Assembly (NCBI GenBank): GCA_902776935.1
Contig: CACYRS010000032.1
Location: 17,835-81,834 of the forward strand
DNA: 64,000 nt
Source: an uncultured Prevotellaceae bacterium
GTDB lineage: Bacteria; Bacteroidota; Bacteroidia; Bacteroidales; Bacteroidaceae
Direction of reading: 5' to 3'
In this document: positions 18,210 to 27,064 of the stretch, piece after piece
How positions within the stretch are numbered: the first letter of the stretch is position 1
Layout of the letters: the number at the start of each line of letters is the position of its first letter
Position numbers and translations under genes: made by a program
Notes under the pieces: model-generated
Database searches by the model: none
What the model saw: only the letters and a program-made list of their open reading frames with translations
Told to the model about the DNA's origin: nothing

Positions 18210-19394
18210 ATGTTGGGGCTCAAAGTGATATTCTGGGTGTGTGTGTTGGTGGTCTTCTATACCTACTTAGGCTATGGGATGCTACTGTGGCTCATCATAA
18301 AAATCAAGAGACTCGTAAAGGGGAAGCAGTCCCCTACCCCAATGCCCGCTGACGATGAGTTGCCCACGATGACCCTCATGATATGCGCCTACAATGAACA
18401 AGACGTAGTAAGAGACAAAATGCAGAATACCCGCGCCCTGGACTATCCGAAGGATAAGTTCAGGGTGATGTGGGTGACTGATGGCAGCAACGACCGTACT
18501 AATGAGTTGCTGAAAGAATATCCCGAAGTAGATATCGTCTTCTCGCCAGAGCGAAGAGGAAAATCCGCCGCCCTGAAACACGGACTCAGGGAGGTGAAGA
18601 CGCAATATGTGGCATTTACAGATGCTAACACGATGATAAACAGCGGTGCAATGAAAGAGATAGCAAGGCTGTTTATCGATAAAAGCGTGGGGTGCGTGAG
18701 TGGCGAAAAACGTGTAGCAGCACGCAAGGAAGGTGAGGTGGCTGCTGAGGGAGAAGGCCTGTACTGGCGCTATGAGAGCACGCTGAAGAGATGGGACTCT
18801 GAGCTCTACTCTGCCATGGGAGCAGCTGGAGAATTATATGCCATTGACCCCAAACTAGTGCGAGAAGTGCCTGACAACGCATTGCTCGACGACTTTATGA
18901 TGTCTATGTTTATTGTCGACGACGGCAAGCGCATCGCCTACTCTCCCAATGCCTACGCAATGGAATACGGCTCGGCAGATATCCATGAAGAGTCGAAGCG
19001 CAAACGACGTATCGCAGCAGGAGGACTGCAGAGCATCTGGTGGCTGAGAAGGATGCTCAACCCGCTACGACAGCCATTAGTGGCTTTCCAATATATCAGC
19101 CATAGAGTGCTCAGATGGAGCCTCACGCCTATTGCTATGGTTATCCTGTTGATTGTCAACGCCATACTCGTAGCGATGGAAGCAGGAACGGTATATACCA
19201 TGATACTGGCGATGCAGATAATATTGTATCTCGGCGCTCTGGCAGGATATCTCTTAAGCCGTTGCGGAAAGAAGAACAAACTGCTGTATACAGCCTACTA
19301 TTTCGTGTTTATGAACCTCAACGTGTTCCGCGGAATGGCATATCTCAAAACCCATAGTAACAGCGGCACTTGGGAAAAAGCAAAAAGAAGTTGA
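18210..19394 (+). CDS. Membrane GT2-family glycosyltransferase
   Basis: This 394-residue protein starts 3 bp after rng. An N-terminal membrane helix is followed by a GT-A domain (about residues 50-290) with the nucleotide site MICAYNEQ, the DxD-like TDANTM, the acceptor-site LLDDF, and a KRKRRIAAGG segment like the QxxRW motif. At least two C-terminal helices follow. The arrangement resembles processive poly-sugar synthases (N-acetylglucosamine or hyaluronan type). The sugar and product are unknown, and no polysaccharide operon surrounds it. Confidence 0.85.
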   Translation: MLGLKVIFWVCVLVVFYTYLGYGMLLWLIIKIKRLVKGKQSPTPMPADDELPTMTLMICAYNEQDVVRDKMQNTRALDYPKDKFRVMWVTDGSNDRTNELLKEYPEVDIVFSPERRGKSAALKHGLREVKTQYVAFTDANTMINSGAMKEIARLFIDKSVGCVSGEKRVAARKEGEVAAEGEGLYWRYESTLKRWDSELYSAMGAAGELYAIDPKLVREVPDNALLDDFMMSMFIVDDGKRIAYSPNAYAMEYGSADIHEESKRKRRIAAGGLQSIWWLRRMLNPLRQPLVAFQYISHRVLRWSLTPIAMVILLIVNAILVAMEAGTVYTMILAMQIILYLGALAGYLLSRCGKKNKLLYTAYYFVFMNLNVFRGMAYLKTHSNSGTWEKAKRS

Positions 19395-19409
19395 TTTTTT
19401 TATGTATTA

Positions 19410-19441
19410 TTTGGTTATTTCAAAAAAATTACGTACTTTTG
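19410..19441 (+). promoter_or_regulatory. Promoter of the hybrid kinase gene
   Basis: TTTG at 19410-19413 and TACTTTTG at 19434-19441, 20 bp apart, lie about 50 bp before the start. Confidence 0.75.
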
Positions 19442-19491
19442 TACCCAAATAGACCAAATAGATATATACAAAACTTTCTTGCTAAAGTTTA

Positions 19492-20745
19492 ATGAAAGGT
19501 ATGGAAGAAAACGAAAGAGAACTCCTGTTGCAGAAGTTTGCCGAGGTTAACAGAAAACTGAAGCTGGCTCAAGAGCAGCTGGAAATTGCTAACAAGAAGA
19601 TCAAAGAATACGAGGAGAAGGCTGAGAAGGCCGAGAAGGCGAGCAAGATGAAATCGCTCTTCCTGGCCAATATGAGCCATGAAATCCGTACCCCGCTGAA
19701 TGCCATCGAAGGTTTCTCAAGAGTCATTGCCGAGACCGACTCTGAGGAAGACCGAATGAAGTATTACCAGATCATCGAGAGTAACAACCAGCGTCTCGGA
19801 AGTCTCGTCAACGAAATTCTTGACCTCTCGCGTGTAGAATCAGGAGAGCTTGCCATCAAGAAAGAGAAGACTGACCTCAATGCACTCTGTGAGAGCATAC
19901 TGCAGCTGTTTAAGTTCCGTTGCCCAGATGAAGTGAAGTTAAAATGGCACAAGCCAATGTTGTCGGCATCGATGAATACTGATGTGAACCGCCTGACACA
20001 GGTATTCTCCAACCTCGTGAGCAATGCTCTGAAACATACCACAGCAGGCAGCATCACCTTCGGATACAGACTAATAGACGATGCACAGAGCATAGAGTTC
20101 TTCGTAAAGGATACCGGTTCGGGTATAGAGCCGGATTTCATTGAGCATATCTTCGATACCTACGCCTCGCAGGACGCAGACAAAAACCAGGGTTTCGGAC
20201 TGGGCCTAACACTATGTAAGATCATAGTTGAGAAACTCGGAGGCAACATCAGTTGTAAATCACAGTTGGGCAAGGGCTCAGAGTTTATCTTCAAGTTGCC
20301 ATTCGAAGGCACTATCGGAGGAATGAAAACCGAGCATACAACTACCACAAATGTGAGAACCATCCGTGTGAGCGAGCGTTCGGCACAGAACATGAAGAGC
20401 ATCCTCGTGGCAGAAGATGAGGACAGCAACTACGAACTAGTGAAGATTGTTCTCCATAAGCGCTATCGCCTGATACGAGCCCACAACGGCATTGAGGCAG
20501 TACAGCTGAACGAGGACGAGCACCCAGACCTTATACTTATGGATATCCGCATGCCAGGCATGGGTGGTCTCGATGCCACTCGTATCATCAAGGAGGTAAA
20601 CCCCAAGACACCTGTGATAGCTCTCAGCGCTTATGCCTTCGACGAGAATATCCGTGAGGCGAAGATTGCAGGATGTGATGAGTTTATGGCAAAACCTTTC
20701 CGCGTGGAGAACCTCATTGACACGGTACAAAAATATATAGGATAA
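19492..20745 (+). CDS. Soluble hybrid histidine kinase with C-terminal receiver
   Basis: The 417-residue protein has no membrane segment. A coiled coil (about residues 5-52) leads into a HisKA domain with phospho-acceptor His63 in FLANMSHEIRTPLNAIEGFS. A HATPase domain follows (N box VFSNLVSNALKHT, G1 DTGSGI, G2 GFGLGLTLCK). A receiver domain at about 303-417 has phospho-acceptor Asp351 in LILMDIRMPG. No sensory domain is visible, so input is probably by protein contact through the coiled coil. The start could also be the ATG at 19501. No separate response regulator is adjacent. Confidence 0.9.
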   Translation: MKGMEENERELLLQKFAEVNRKLKLAQEQLEIANKKIKEYEEKAEKAEKASKMKSLFLANMSHEIRTPLNAIEGFSRVIAETDSEEDRMKYYQIIESNNQRLGSLVNEILDLSRVESGELAIKKEKTDLNALCESILQLFKFRCPDEVKLKWHKPMLSASMNTDVNRLTQVFSNLVSNALKHTTAGSITFGYRLIDDAQSIEFFVKDTGSGIEPDFIEHIFDTYASQDADKNQGFGLGLTLCKIIVEKLGGNISCKSQLGKGSEFIFKLPFEGTIGGMKTEHTTTTNVRTIRVSERSAQNMKSILVAEDEDSNYELVKIVLHKRYRLIRAHNGIEAVQLNEDEHPDLILMDIRMPGMGGLDATRIIKEVNPKTPVIALSAYAFDENIREAKIAGCDEFMAKPFRVENLIDTVQKYIG

Positions 20746-20766
20746 CGAAAAACAACTAATAGAAAC

Positions 20767-21837
20767 ATGGGAAAACTGGCAGTACAGAAATATTTCTCGT
20801 TTATGATACTTATCGTCACTTTTGTGATGATGATTTTTACGTTTGTAGGACTCTATGGCGGCAATGTTAATCCTGCCGGAAACACAGCAAGGTCCTTGCT
20901 AGTATATGCACTACCTCTGCTGATAATTGGTAATGTGGTTCTGTTGCTATACTGGCTCATCATGAGAAGATGGCATTGGATGCTCATGCCGCTGATAACA
21001 ATACTTTGCTGTATACCGTATATCGGAACACTCTATCAGTTAGGAGGTCCCGACGAGGTGGCAGAGAAACAGCCAGGACTGAAGATTGCATCATACAACG
21101 TGGCACTCTTCGGACGAGAGACTTCGGGATTCATGGCACAGGACATACTCTCTGAGATGAAAAAGCAGAAGGTGGACATCCTCTGTTTCCAGGAGTATTC
21201 CGACCACAGCGGAGATAAGGTGAACTCTGAGTCGTATAAGGAGTATTTCCCATATATGGTAATGGGACAGAGCGATATGGTGATATACAGCCGCTACCCT
21301 ATCGTAAGGTCAAAGAACATTCCGTTTGAGATGACCAACAATAGCGCAATGTGGGTGGAGGTGAAGATCAACGACCAGTTGATACGTGTATACAACGCCC
21401 ACATGGAGACAACAGGTATCAACAGTACTCTCCGTCGTGCAACAAAGACCCAAATTGCCACAGGAGTAGAGGTAGAGTCGAACGCTCTACTCAGATCCAT
21501 CTACGGTTCGTATACCATCGGTATGATGGCACGTGCCGGTCAGGCCAATATACTGGCAATGGATATGAAAGAGGCAGAGGTGCCAATCATTGTATGCGGT
21601 GACTTCAACGATGTACCGTATTCTTATGTCTATAACACGATGAAGGGTGACCTCGTTGACGGATTCAAGGAGTGTGGAAGCGGATTTATGTACACCTTTA
21701 GAGGAGGAAAGAAGATGGTGCGTATCGACTACATCTTCCACGATGAGATGTTCAAGGGACTCACATATTACAAAAAAGAACTGACCTACTCTGACCACTA
21801 CCCAGTATTCCTGAAATTGGAGATGAACAAAGAATAA
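20767..21837 (+). CDS. Membrane-anchored endonuclease/exonuclease/phosphatase-family protein
   Basis: The 356-residue protein has three N-terminal membrane helices (about residues 10-85) and a catalytic EEP domain. Active-site motifs are CFQEYSD (metal-binding Glu), YNAHMETTG, VCGDFNDVPYSYVY, RIDYIFHD and YSDHYPVF, all conserved. The domain should face the periplasm or cytoplasm depending on topology. Members hydrolyse phosphodiesters in nucleic acids or lipids, and the substrate cannot be told here. It follows the kinase gene after 21 bp, so the two are probably co-transcribed. Confidence 0.88.
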   Translation: MGKLAVQKYFSFMILIVTFVMMIFTFVGLYGGNVNPAGNTARSLLVYALPLLIIGNVVLLLYWLIMRRWHWMLMPLITILCCIPYIGTLYQLGGPDEVAEKQPGLKIASYNVALFGRETSGFMAQDILSEMKKQKVDILCFQEYSDHSGDKVNSESYKEYFPYMVMGQSDMVIYSRYPIVRSKNIPFEMTNNSAMWVEVKINDQLIRVYNAHMETTGINSTLRRATKTQIATGVEVESNALLRSIYGSYTIGMMARAGQANILAMDMKEAEVPIIVCGDFNDVPYSYVYNTMKGDLVDGFKECGSGFMYTFRGGKKMVRIDYIFHDEMFKGLTYYKKELTYSDHYPVFLKLEMNKE

Positions 21838-21838
21838 A

Positions 21839-21870
21839 AAATCCCTGGCCGCTGAGGTCAGGGATTTATT
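21839..21870. terminator. Bidirectional terminator between convergent genes
   Basis: Stem AAATCCCTGgCC / GGtCAGGGATTT with a GCTGA loop. T-rich flanks on both strands serve the EEP gene and the convergent AlaX-like gene. Confidence 0.8.
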
Positions 21871-21872
21871 AT

Positions 21873-22328
21873 TCAGACAATCTTGAATCGTACTCTGAAC
21901 GATCGCTCTTGTTCGTCCCAGTTTGTTCCCAACATCTCAAAACGTCCTATCTGAGAAGTGGAGCGAACGTGTTTGCCTATACAAGGACAAACATCGTAGT
22001 CACCGATTCGTACCAATCGGATAGTGTCAGAGGCATCTTCAGGCAGACGGTCGAGAGAGATTTCCTCTGGGAGATTATCACGGGTTACAAACTCGAAAGT
22101 GACAGGGAGATCCTCGTCGATAAGAGCATTCATGCGACGTTCTATCTCCTTCTCCTCCTGACGGGAGGGCTTGTGGTCGAGATAGAAACTCATCTTGCTC
22201 TTCTTACGCTCCACATGGGCATTATAGCTCCGCTCACAGCCGAAGATACGGATCATCGTCTGGTTAAGCAGATGCTCTGCAGTATGAGCGGGAGGAAACT
22301 CGTCTTTATTATGTTCGTTGAGAAGCAT
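21873..22328 (-). CDS. AlaX-like tRNA editing-domain protein
   Basis: The 151-residue protein matches the second additional domain of alanyl/threonyl-tRNA synthetases. HTAEHLLNQ (His15, His19) and CPCIGKHV (Cys and His near residues 116-120) form the zinc site. Free-standing versions hydrolyse mischarged tRNA such as Ser- or Gly-tRNA(Ala). It lies 34 bp downstream of the GH13 gene on the same strand. An AAAGTTC/AAAGCTC repeat sits directly before its start. Confidence 0.85.
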   Translation of the reverse strand: MLLNEHNKDEFPPAHTAEHLLNQTMIRIFGCERSYNAHVERKKSKMSFYLDHKPSRQEEKEIERRMNALIDEDLPVTFEFVTRDNLPEEISLDRLPEDASDTIRLVRIGDYDVCPCIGKHVRSTSQIGRFEMLGTNWDEQERSFRVRFKIV

Positions 22329-22362
22329 TTAACTTTGAACTTTGAGCTTTATGATTACACTT

Positions 22363-24024
22363 TTAAGCCTTGAATTTGAGGACAACTGCACCAAGGGCTT
22401 CTACATCGACTGATACATAACATTCCCGACGCATCTGACGTTTGATCTCCTTGCCTGTAAGAAGGTCGACGGCAGTAACATTCTTGCGCTCGTGGAGATT
22501 CAGATAGTCGAAAGCATGAGCAGGGATAGTGACATCCATCGTGGTGGGCTGATCGCTGAAGTTGGCTACTACAAGGATAGCTTCTGAGCCAGCCTTACGA
22601 AGGAAAGCATATTGCTGAGTGGTATCGCCATTGGCATACATGAGATCGAAAGACACACCGTCTGTCACAGCCTTCTCGCTGCGGGCGATATTAATGATCT
22701 TGTCATAAGTCTCCTTAAGTCGCTTCTCGGCAGCGGTGAGTCGATGGTTGGAAGCACGCACAAGGGTATCCACACTCCAATAGTCGAAGATGGTAGTACG
22801 TCCATCGTTGCCGCTGAAACCTTCCTTGTCCATGCCCTTCTCGCCATACTCCTGTCCTGCATATATCATCAGAGGATTCTTCTGGAGCAGAGCTGATACT
22901 ACGAGAGCAGGTATTCCCTTCTTAGCATCGCCTGCGAAGAAACTGCTGGCGATACGCTGCTCATCATGGTTCTCGAGGAAATAGAGCATGTGGTTGCGGA
23001 TATCATCTGTTGCCTGCCAAGCACCCGTGATGGAATGTGTGGAAAGATTGCCACGCATCACCTCACGGAGAGTGTCGTACATGCCTACCTTGTCATATAG
23101 ATAGTCGAAACCGGCACAAATGTAATTACGGTATTCAGCAGGGTTGTATACCTCACCGATGAATATCTTCTCAGGATAGATGAACTTAACCTTGTCTGTT
23201 GCCCAGCGCCAGAAGTCGGATGGTACCATCTCTGCCATATCACAGCGGAAACCGTCGACACCCTTCCTTGCCCAGAAGAGCAGGATATCCGTCATCTTAC
23301 TCCATGTGTTGGGAATGGGATTAAAATGCCCCACACGCCCTGCATAGTAATCGAGGCCGTAATTGAGCTTTACCGTCTCGTACCAGTCGTTCATGCCTGG
23401 GGCGTTATGGAAACAGTCATTACCTGTAGCCTTAGCAGGTTCCTCGATATATGGCTCCTCCTCACCGTGATACAGGTCAAAATATGGAGTAAATCGCTGT
23501 CCGGGACAGTAATAGAAATTATTCTGAGGATCGAAGCCGTTCTGAGGATTATCCTCCTCACCGAGATCCTTCACCCCCTCAGGCTTGCAGATAGAGTGAT
23601 ACTGCCGGGCTACATGATTAGGCACGAAATCGATGATTACCTTCATGCCTGACTTATGAGTGCGCTCGATGAGATCCTCAAACTCCTCCATACGCTTCTC
23701 TACATCTACTGCGAGATCAGGATCGATGTCGTAATAGTCGGTGATGGCATATGGAGAGCCTGCCTTACCCTTCACGATGGCAGGGTGATTCTCGGGAATG
23801 CCATAGGCAGAATAGTCTGTCTGAGTGGCATGACGGATGATACCTGTGTACCAAATATGGCTCACGCCCATCTCCCTGATTTTTTTCAGGGCGCTGGGCG
23901 TGAAGTCGTTCATCTTTCCACATCCGTTTTCTTCTATGGACCCATTCTCCTTGCGGGTGGTGTTCTTATTACCATAGAGTCGGGTGAAAATCTGATATAT
24001 TACTAACTTTTCGCTTTTCAACAT
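22363..24024 (-). CDS. GH13-family alpha-amylase-type enzyme
   Basis: The 553-residue protein has no signal peptide, so it should be cytoplasmic. Conserved GH13 regions are present in order: DFVPNHVAR (region I), GVDGFRCDMAEMV with the nucleophile Asp (II), EKIFIGEVYNP with the acid/base Glu (III) and FLENHDEQR (IV). The N-terminal VIYQIFTRLYGN opening and the small C-terminal beta domain fit maltodextrin-degrading enzymes. Together with the nearby phosphorylase and glycogen synthase it points to intracellular alpha-glucan turnover. Confidence 0.92.
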   Translation of the reverse strand: MLKSEKLVIYQIFTRLYGNKNTTRKENGSIEENGCGKMNDFTPSALKKIREMGVSHIWYTGIIRHATQTDYSAYGIPENHPAIVKGKAGSPYAITDYYDIDPDLAVDVEKRMEEFEDLIERTHKSGMKVIIDFVPNHVARQYHSICKPEGVKDLGEEDNPQNGFDPQNNFYYCPGQRFTPYFDLYHGEEEPYIEEPAKATGNDCFHNAPGMNDWYETVKLNYGLDYYAGRVGHFNPIPNTWSKMTDILLFWARKGVDGFRCDMAEMVPSDFWRWATDKVKFIYPEKIFIGEVYNPAEYRNYICAGFDYLYDKVGMYDTLREVMRGNLSTHSITGAWQATDDIRNHMLYFLENHDEQRIASSFFAGDAKKGIPALVVSALLQKNPLMIYAGQEYGEKGMDKEGFSGNDGRTTIFDYWSVDTLVRASNHRLTAAEKRLKETYDKIINIARSEKAVTDGVSFDLMYANGDTTQQYAFLRKAGSEAILVVANFSDQPTTMDVTIPAHAFDYLNLHERKNVTAVDLLTGKEIKRQMRRECYVSVDVEALGAVVLKFKA

Positions 24025-24054
24025 ATCATAAAGTTCAAAGTCAAATGCACAAAT

Positions 24055-24945
24055 TTACTCTATTCCGTGAGCAGAAACTTCCTTATTGATCTTAACGATC
24101 ATTCCCTGAAGAGCCTTGCCAGGACCACACTCTGTGAAGTCGTCGGCACCATCGGCAATCATGTTCTCTACGCTCTGAGCCCAACGAACTGAACTTGTGA
24201 GCTGCGCAATAAGGTTAGCCTTGATCTCTGCTGGATCTGTATGGGGTTTGCCGTCAACATTCTGATATACAGGACACTTTGGAGCCTTGATCTCTGTCTG
24301 TTCGATAGCTGCCTGAAGCTCATCCTTTGCAGGCTGCATCAGAGGAGAGTGGAAAGCACCACCAACCTTCAGAGGAAGGGCACGCTTTGCACCAGCGGCC
24401 TTCAGCTGCTCACATGCCTCATTGATGGCATCGATATTTCCAGATATAACGAGCTGTCCGGGACAGTTATAGTTTGCAGGAACGACAACACCCTTGCCCA
24501 TCTTGCTTACCTCAGCACAAATCTCCTCGATCTTATCAAAAGGAAGTGCGATGATGGCAGCCATTGTAGAGGGCTGAGCCTCACAAGCCTTCTGCATTGC
24601 CATAGCACGTGCATATACGAGTTTCAGACCATCCTCGAAACTAAGAGCACCAGCTGCTGTGAGAGCAGAGAACTCACCGAGAGAATGACCGGCAACCATC
24701 TTTGGCTCAAAAGCCTCACCCATGCAAAGTGCAGAGATGACACTATGAAGGAAAACAGCTGGCTGTGTGACCTTAGTCTGCTTCAGCTCATCGTCAGTAC
24801 CTTCGAACATTATGTCGGTAATACGATAGCCAAGAATATCGTTGGCTTTCTCAAAAAGTTCCTTTGCCATTGGGTTGGTATCGTAAAGATCCTTACCCAT
24901 ACCTGTGAACTGTGCTCCCTGCCCGGGAAAAACAAATGCTTTCAT
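24055..24945 (-). CDS. fabD: Malonyl-CoA:ACP transacylase
   Basis: The 296-residue acyltransferase has the catalytic serine in GHSLGE (Ser92 region). Other family features are FPGQGAQFTGMG at the N-terminus, the RAMAMQ Arg motif and a catalytic His in VGGAFHSPLM. It loads malonate onto acyl carrier protein for fatty-acid synthesis. The leader is unusual: five short GTAAAAA-like repeats run directly into the start codon. A -7 box lies at 25004-25011. Confidence 0.95.
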   Translation of the reverse strand: MKAFVFPGQGAQFTGMGKDLYDTNPMAKELFEKANDILGYRITDIMFEGTDDELKQTKVTQPAVFLHSVISALCMGEAFEPKMVAGHSLGEFSALTAAGALSFEDGLKLVYARAMAMQKACEAQPSTMAAIIALPFDKIEEICAEVSKMGKGVVVPANYNCPGQLVISGNIDAINEACEQLKAAGAKRALPLKVGGAFHSPLMQPAKDELQAAIEQTEIKAPKCPVYQNVDGKPHTDPAEIKANLIAQLTSSVRWAQSVENMIADGADDFTECGPGKALQGMIVKINKEVSAHGIE

Positions 24946-25003
24946 TTTCTTTTTACCTTTTTACTTATTTACCTTTTTACCTATTTTTACTCCTTTCAGG
25001 GTG

Positions 25004-25011
25004 CAAAATTA
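25004..25011 (-). promoter_or_regulatory. Probable -7 box of fabD
   Basis: TAATTTTG on the minus strand. The -33 region is poor (TTTC). Confidence 0.5.
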
Positions 25012-25085
25012 CTTATTTTTTCTGAAAGATTACCCTATAAATTAAAATTTTTAGCTAAAGCAGGCTTAATATCGAAAATTTTGTG

Positions 25086-25093
25086 TAAGTTTG
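25086..25093 (+). promoter_or_regulatory. Probable -7 box of the ThiE/TenI-like gene
   Basis: TAAGTTTG lies 30 bp before the ATG at 25123. No clear -33 box is visible. Confidence 0.5.
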
Positions 25094-25122
25094 CACGTTA
25101 GAAATAGAAAAGATATTTGGAA

Positions 25123-25731
25123 ATGAAGTTAATCGTCATCACCAAACCCACATTTTTCGTTGAGGAAGACAAGATTATTGTAAACCTTTTCGAAGAAGGA
25201 CTGGATAATCTTCACCTGTGCAAACCAGGTTCATCTCCGATGTATTCCGAGCGTCTGTTGACACTCTTAGGGGAAGACTTGGCCGGAAAGATCACCGTCC
25301 ATAACCATTTCTATCTGAAAGAAGAATACAAACTCAGAGGTATACATATCGATGATGCCCGTACCGACCCACCTGTAGGATATAAAGGCAACATCACCCG
25401 CACCTGTCACGCCATAAGCGAATTGAAGGATGCCAAGAAACATTCGAACTACGTTTTCCTGCAGTCCATCTTCGACAGTCAGACTGTTAGCAGCGAGAAA
25501 CAGTCGTTTACAGAAGGGGAGTTGAAGGAGGCATCACGCCAGGGACTTATCGACAAGAAGGTATATGCTCTGGGAGGTATGAACATCGACAACATAAAAT
25601 ATGCCAAGGACCTCGGTTTCGGAGGTATAGTAATATGTGGTGACCTGTGGAACCGCTTTGATATACACAATGAGCTCGACTATAAGGAGCTGCTACTGCA
25701 TTTTGAACGGTTACGAAAGGCAATAGTCTAA
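25123..25731 (+). CDS. ThiE/TenI-family thiamine phosphate synthase-like protein
   Basis: The ATG at 25123 is preferred over an in-frame TTG at 25117. The 202-residue protein follows the TMP synthase barrel: an N-terminal MKLIVITKP strand, a HNHFYLKEEY...GIHIDD segment and a C-terminal VYALGGMNIDNIKYAKDLGFGGIVICG. However, the phosphate loop that usually reads near GPxFxTxTK is LQSIFDSQTV here, so the active site is divergent and TenI-like. It precedes prs by 22 bp. The substrate is uncertain. Confidence 0.75.
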   Translation: MKLIVITKPTFFVEEDKIIVNLFEEGLDNLHLCKPGSSPMYSERLLTLLGEDLAGKITVHNHFYLKEEYKLRGIHIDDARTDPPVGYKGNITRTCHAISELKDAKKHSNYVFLQSIFDSQTVSSEKQSFTEGELKEASRQGLIDKKVYALGGMNIDNIKYAKDLGFGGIVICGDLWNRFDIHNELDYKELLLHFERLRKAIV

Positions 25732-25753
25732 TAATACATTATAATATATAACA

Positions 25754-26692
25754 ATGTCAGAGAAGAATTCTTATATGGTATTTTCAGGTACTGCCACAAG
25801 GTACCTCGCAGAGAAAATCTGCCAAAGTCTCGACTGCCCGTTAGGACAGCTGCAGATGACGAAGTTCTCGGATGGTGAGTTTGCAGTAAGTTATGAGGAG
25901 AGCATTCGTGGACGAGATATCTTCCTCGTACAGAGCACATTCCCCAACAGCGACAATCTCATGGAGCTGCTCCTTATGATAGATGCCGCAAAACGTGCTT
26001 CTGCCCGTACTATCAATGCCGTTATCCCCTACTTCGGATGGGCACGCCAGGACCGCAAGGACAAGCCACGTGTAAGCATTGGCGCTAAGCTGGTAGCAGA
26101 CCTACTGAGTGTTGCTGGTGTGAACCGCGTGATAACAATGGACCTGCATGCAGACCAGATACAGGGATTCTTCGATGTCCCCGTAGACCATCTCTATGGC
26201 TCAGGTGTTATCATCCCTTATCTCGAGAGTCTTCACCTGGAGGACCTTGTTATAGCCTCACCCGACGTGGGCGGTTCGAAGCGTGCCAACACCTACGCAA
26301 AATATCTGAAGTGTCCGCTGGTTCTCTGCAACAAAACCCGTGCACGAGCCAACGTAATTGAGTCGATGCAGATCATCGGTGAGGTGGAAGGTAAGAATGT
26401 GGTTATCATCGACGATATGGTAGACACAGCCGGAACTATCACCAAGGCAGCAGACATCATGAAGGAACACGGAGCAAAGACCGTTCGTGCATGTGCCTCA
26501 CATTGTGTAATGTCGGGGCCGGCAAGTGAGAGAGTTCAGAATTCTGCTCTCGAGGAGATTATCTTCACAGACTCTATTCCTTATGCGCAAAGATGTGCAA
26601 AAGTAAAGCAGCTGTCGGTAGCCGACATGTTTGCTGAAGCTATCCGACGGGTTATTGATAATAAGAGTATCAGCGACCTATATATCATCTGA
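25754..26692 (+). CDS. prs: Ribose-phosphate pyrophosphokinase (PRPP synthetase)
   Basis: The 312-residue enzyme makes PRPP from ribose 5-phosphate and ATP. Signatures are FSDGEFAVSYEESIRGRDIFLVQST, WARQDRKDKPR (ATP-binding), the metal site TMDLHADQIQGFFDVPVDHL and the PRPP loop VVIIDDMVDTAGTI. Length is normal. It supplies nucleotide, His and Trp synthesis. It is followed after 2 bp by a small lipoprotein gene. Confidence 0.96.
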   Translation: MSEKNSYMVFSGTATRYLAEKICQSLDCPLGQLQMTKFSDGEFAVSYEESIRGRDIFLVQSTFPNSDNLMELLLMIDAAKRASARTINAVIPYFGWARQDRKDKPRVSIGAKLVADLLSVAGVNRVITMDLHADQIQGFFDVPVDHLYGSGVIIPYLESLHLEDLVIASPDVGGSKRANTYAKYLKCPLVLCNKTRARANVIESMQIIGEVEGKNVVIIDDMVDTAGTITKAADIMKEHGAKTVRACASHCVMSGPASERVQNSALEEIIFTDSIPYAQRCAKVKQLSVADMFAEAIRRVIDNKSISDLYII

Positions 26693-26694
26693 TT

Positions 26695-27009
26695 GTGAAG
26701 AAAAGCAAATATATTTTACTGGCAGCAGCATGTCTGATGGCATCTGGCTGCCAGTTTTCATCGAAACAGCGTCAAGCAGAAGAGTGGAAGGCACTCAACG
26801 ACACTATCAACGAATGTTCGCAGAAAATTTCCAACATCGTTGGAGTGATTCAGCAGAGCCAGCATACCACTGAGGAGACGCAGAAGAGTCTCATGCACGA
26901 GATAGACAGTATAGACCGAAGGATGAAACAGGCTATCCGCAGCTGCATGGAGAGGAATAAGGACAATGACTTAGGCCAGTATCTCAGAGAGAACTACGAG
27001 GAAGAATAA
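26695..27009 (+). CDS. Small helical lipoprotein
   Basis: Starting with GTG at 26695, 2 bp after the prs stop, the 104-residue product has a lipoprotein signal (KYILLAAACLMASGC, Cys19). The rest is an almost wholly helical, charged stretch that could form a coiled coil. No family is recognised. Translation is probably coupled to prs. Confidence 0.7.
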   Translation: MKKSKYILLAAACLMASGCQFSSKQRQAEEWKALNDTINECSQKISNIVGVIQQSQHTTEETQKSLMHEIDSIDRRMKQAIRSCMERNKDNDLGQYLRENYEEE

Positions 27010-27012
27010 ATT

Positions 27013-27051
27013 AATAATCCCCCGCTCAGCCGAGCGAGGGATTATTTCTTT
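27013..27051. terminator. Bidirectional terminator between convergent genes
   Basis: Stem AATAATCCC-CGCTC / GAGCG-GGGATTATT with one mismatch and a T-rich tail serves the lipoprotein gene and the convergent glgP. Confidence 0.8.
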
Positions 27052-27064
27052 CTAGAACTATTAA

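Noticed and set aside
24241-25101. 286-residue plus-strand open frame
   Set aside because: It is antisense to fabD, which is a clear family member with all motifs; the antisense product is Leu/Cys-rich with no domain.
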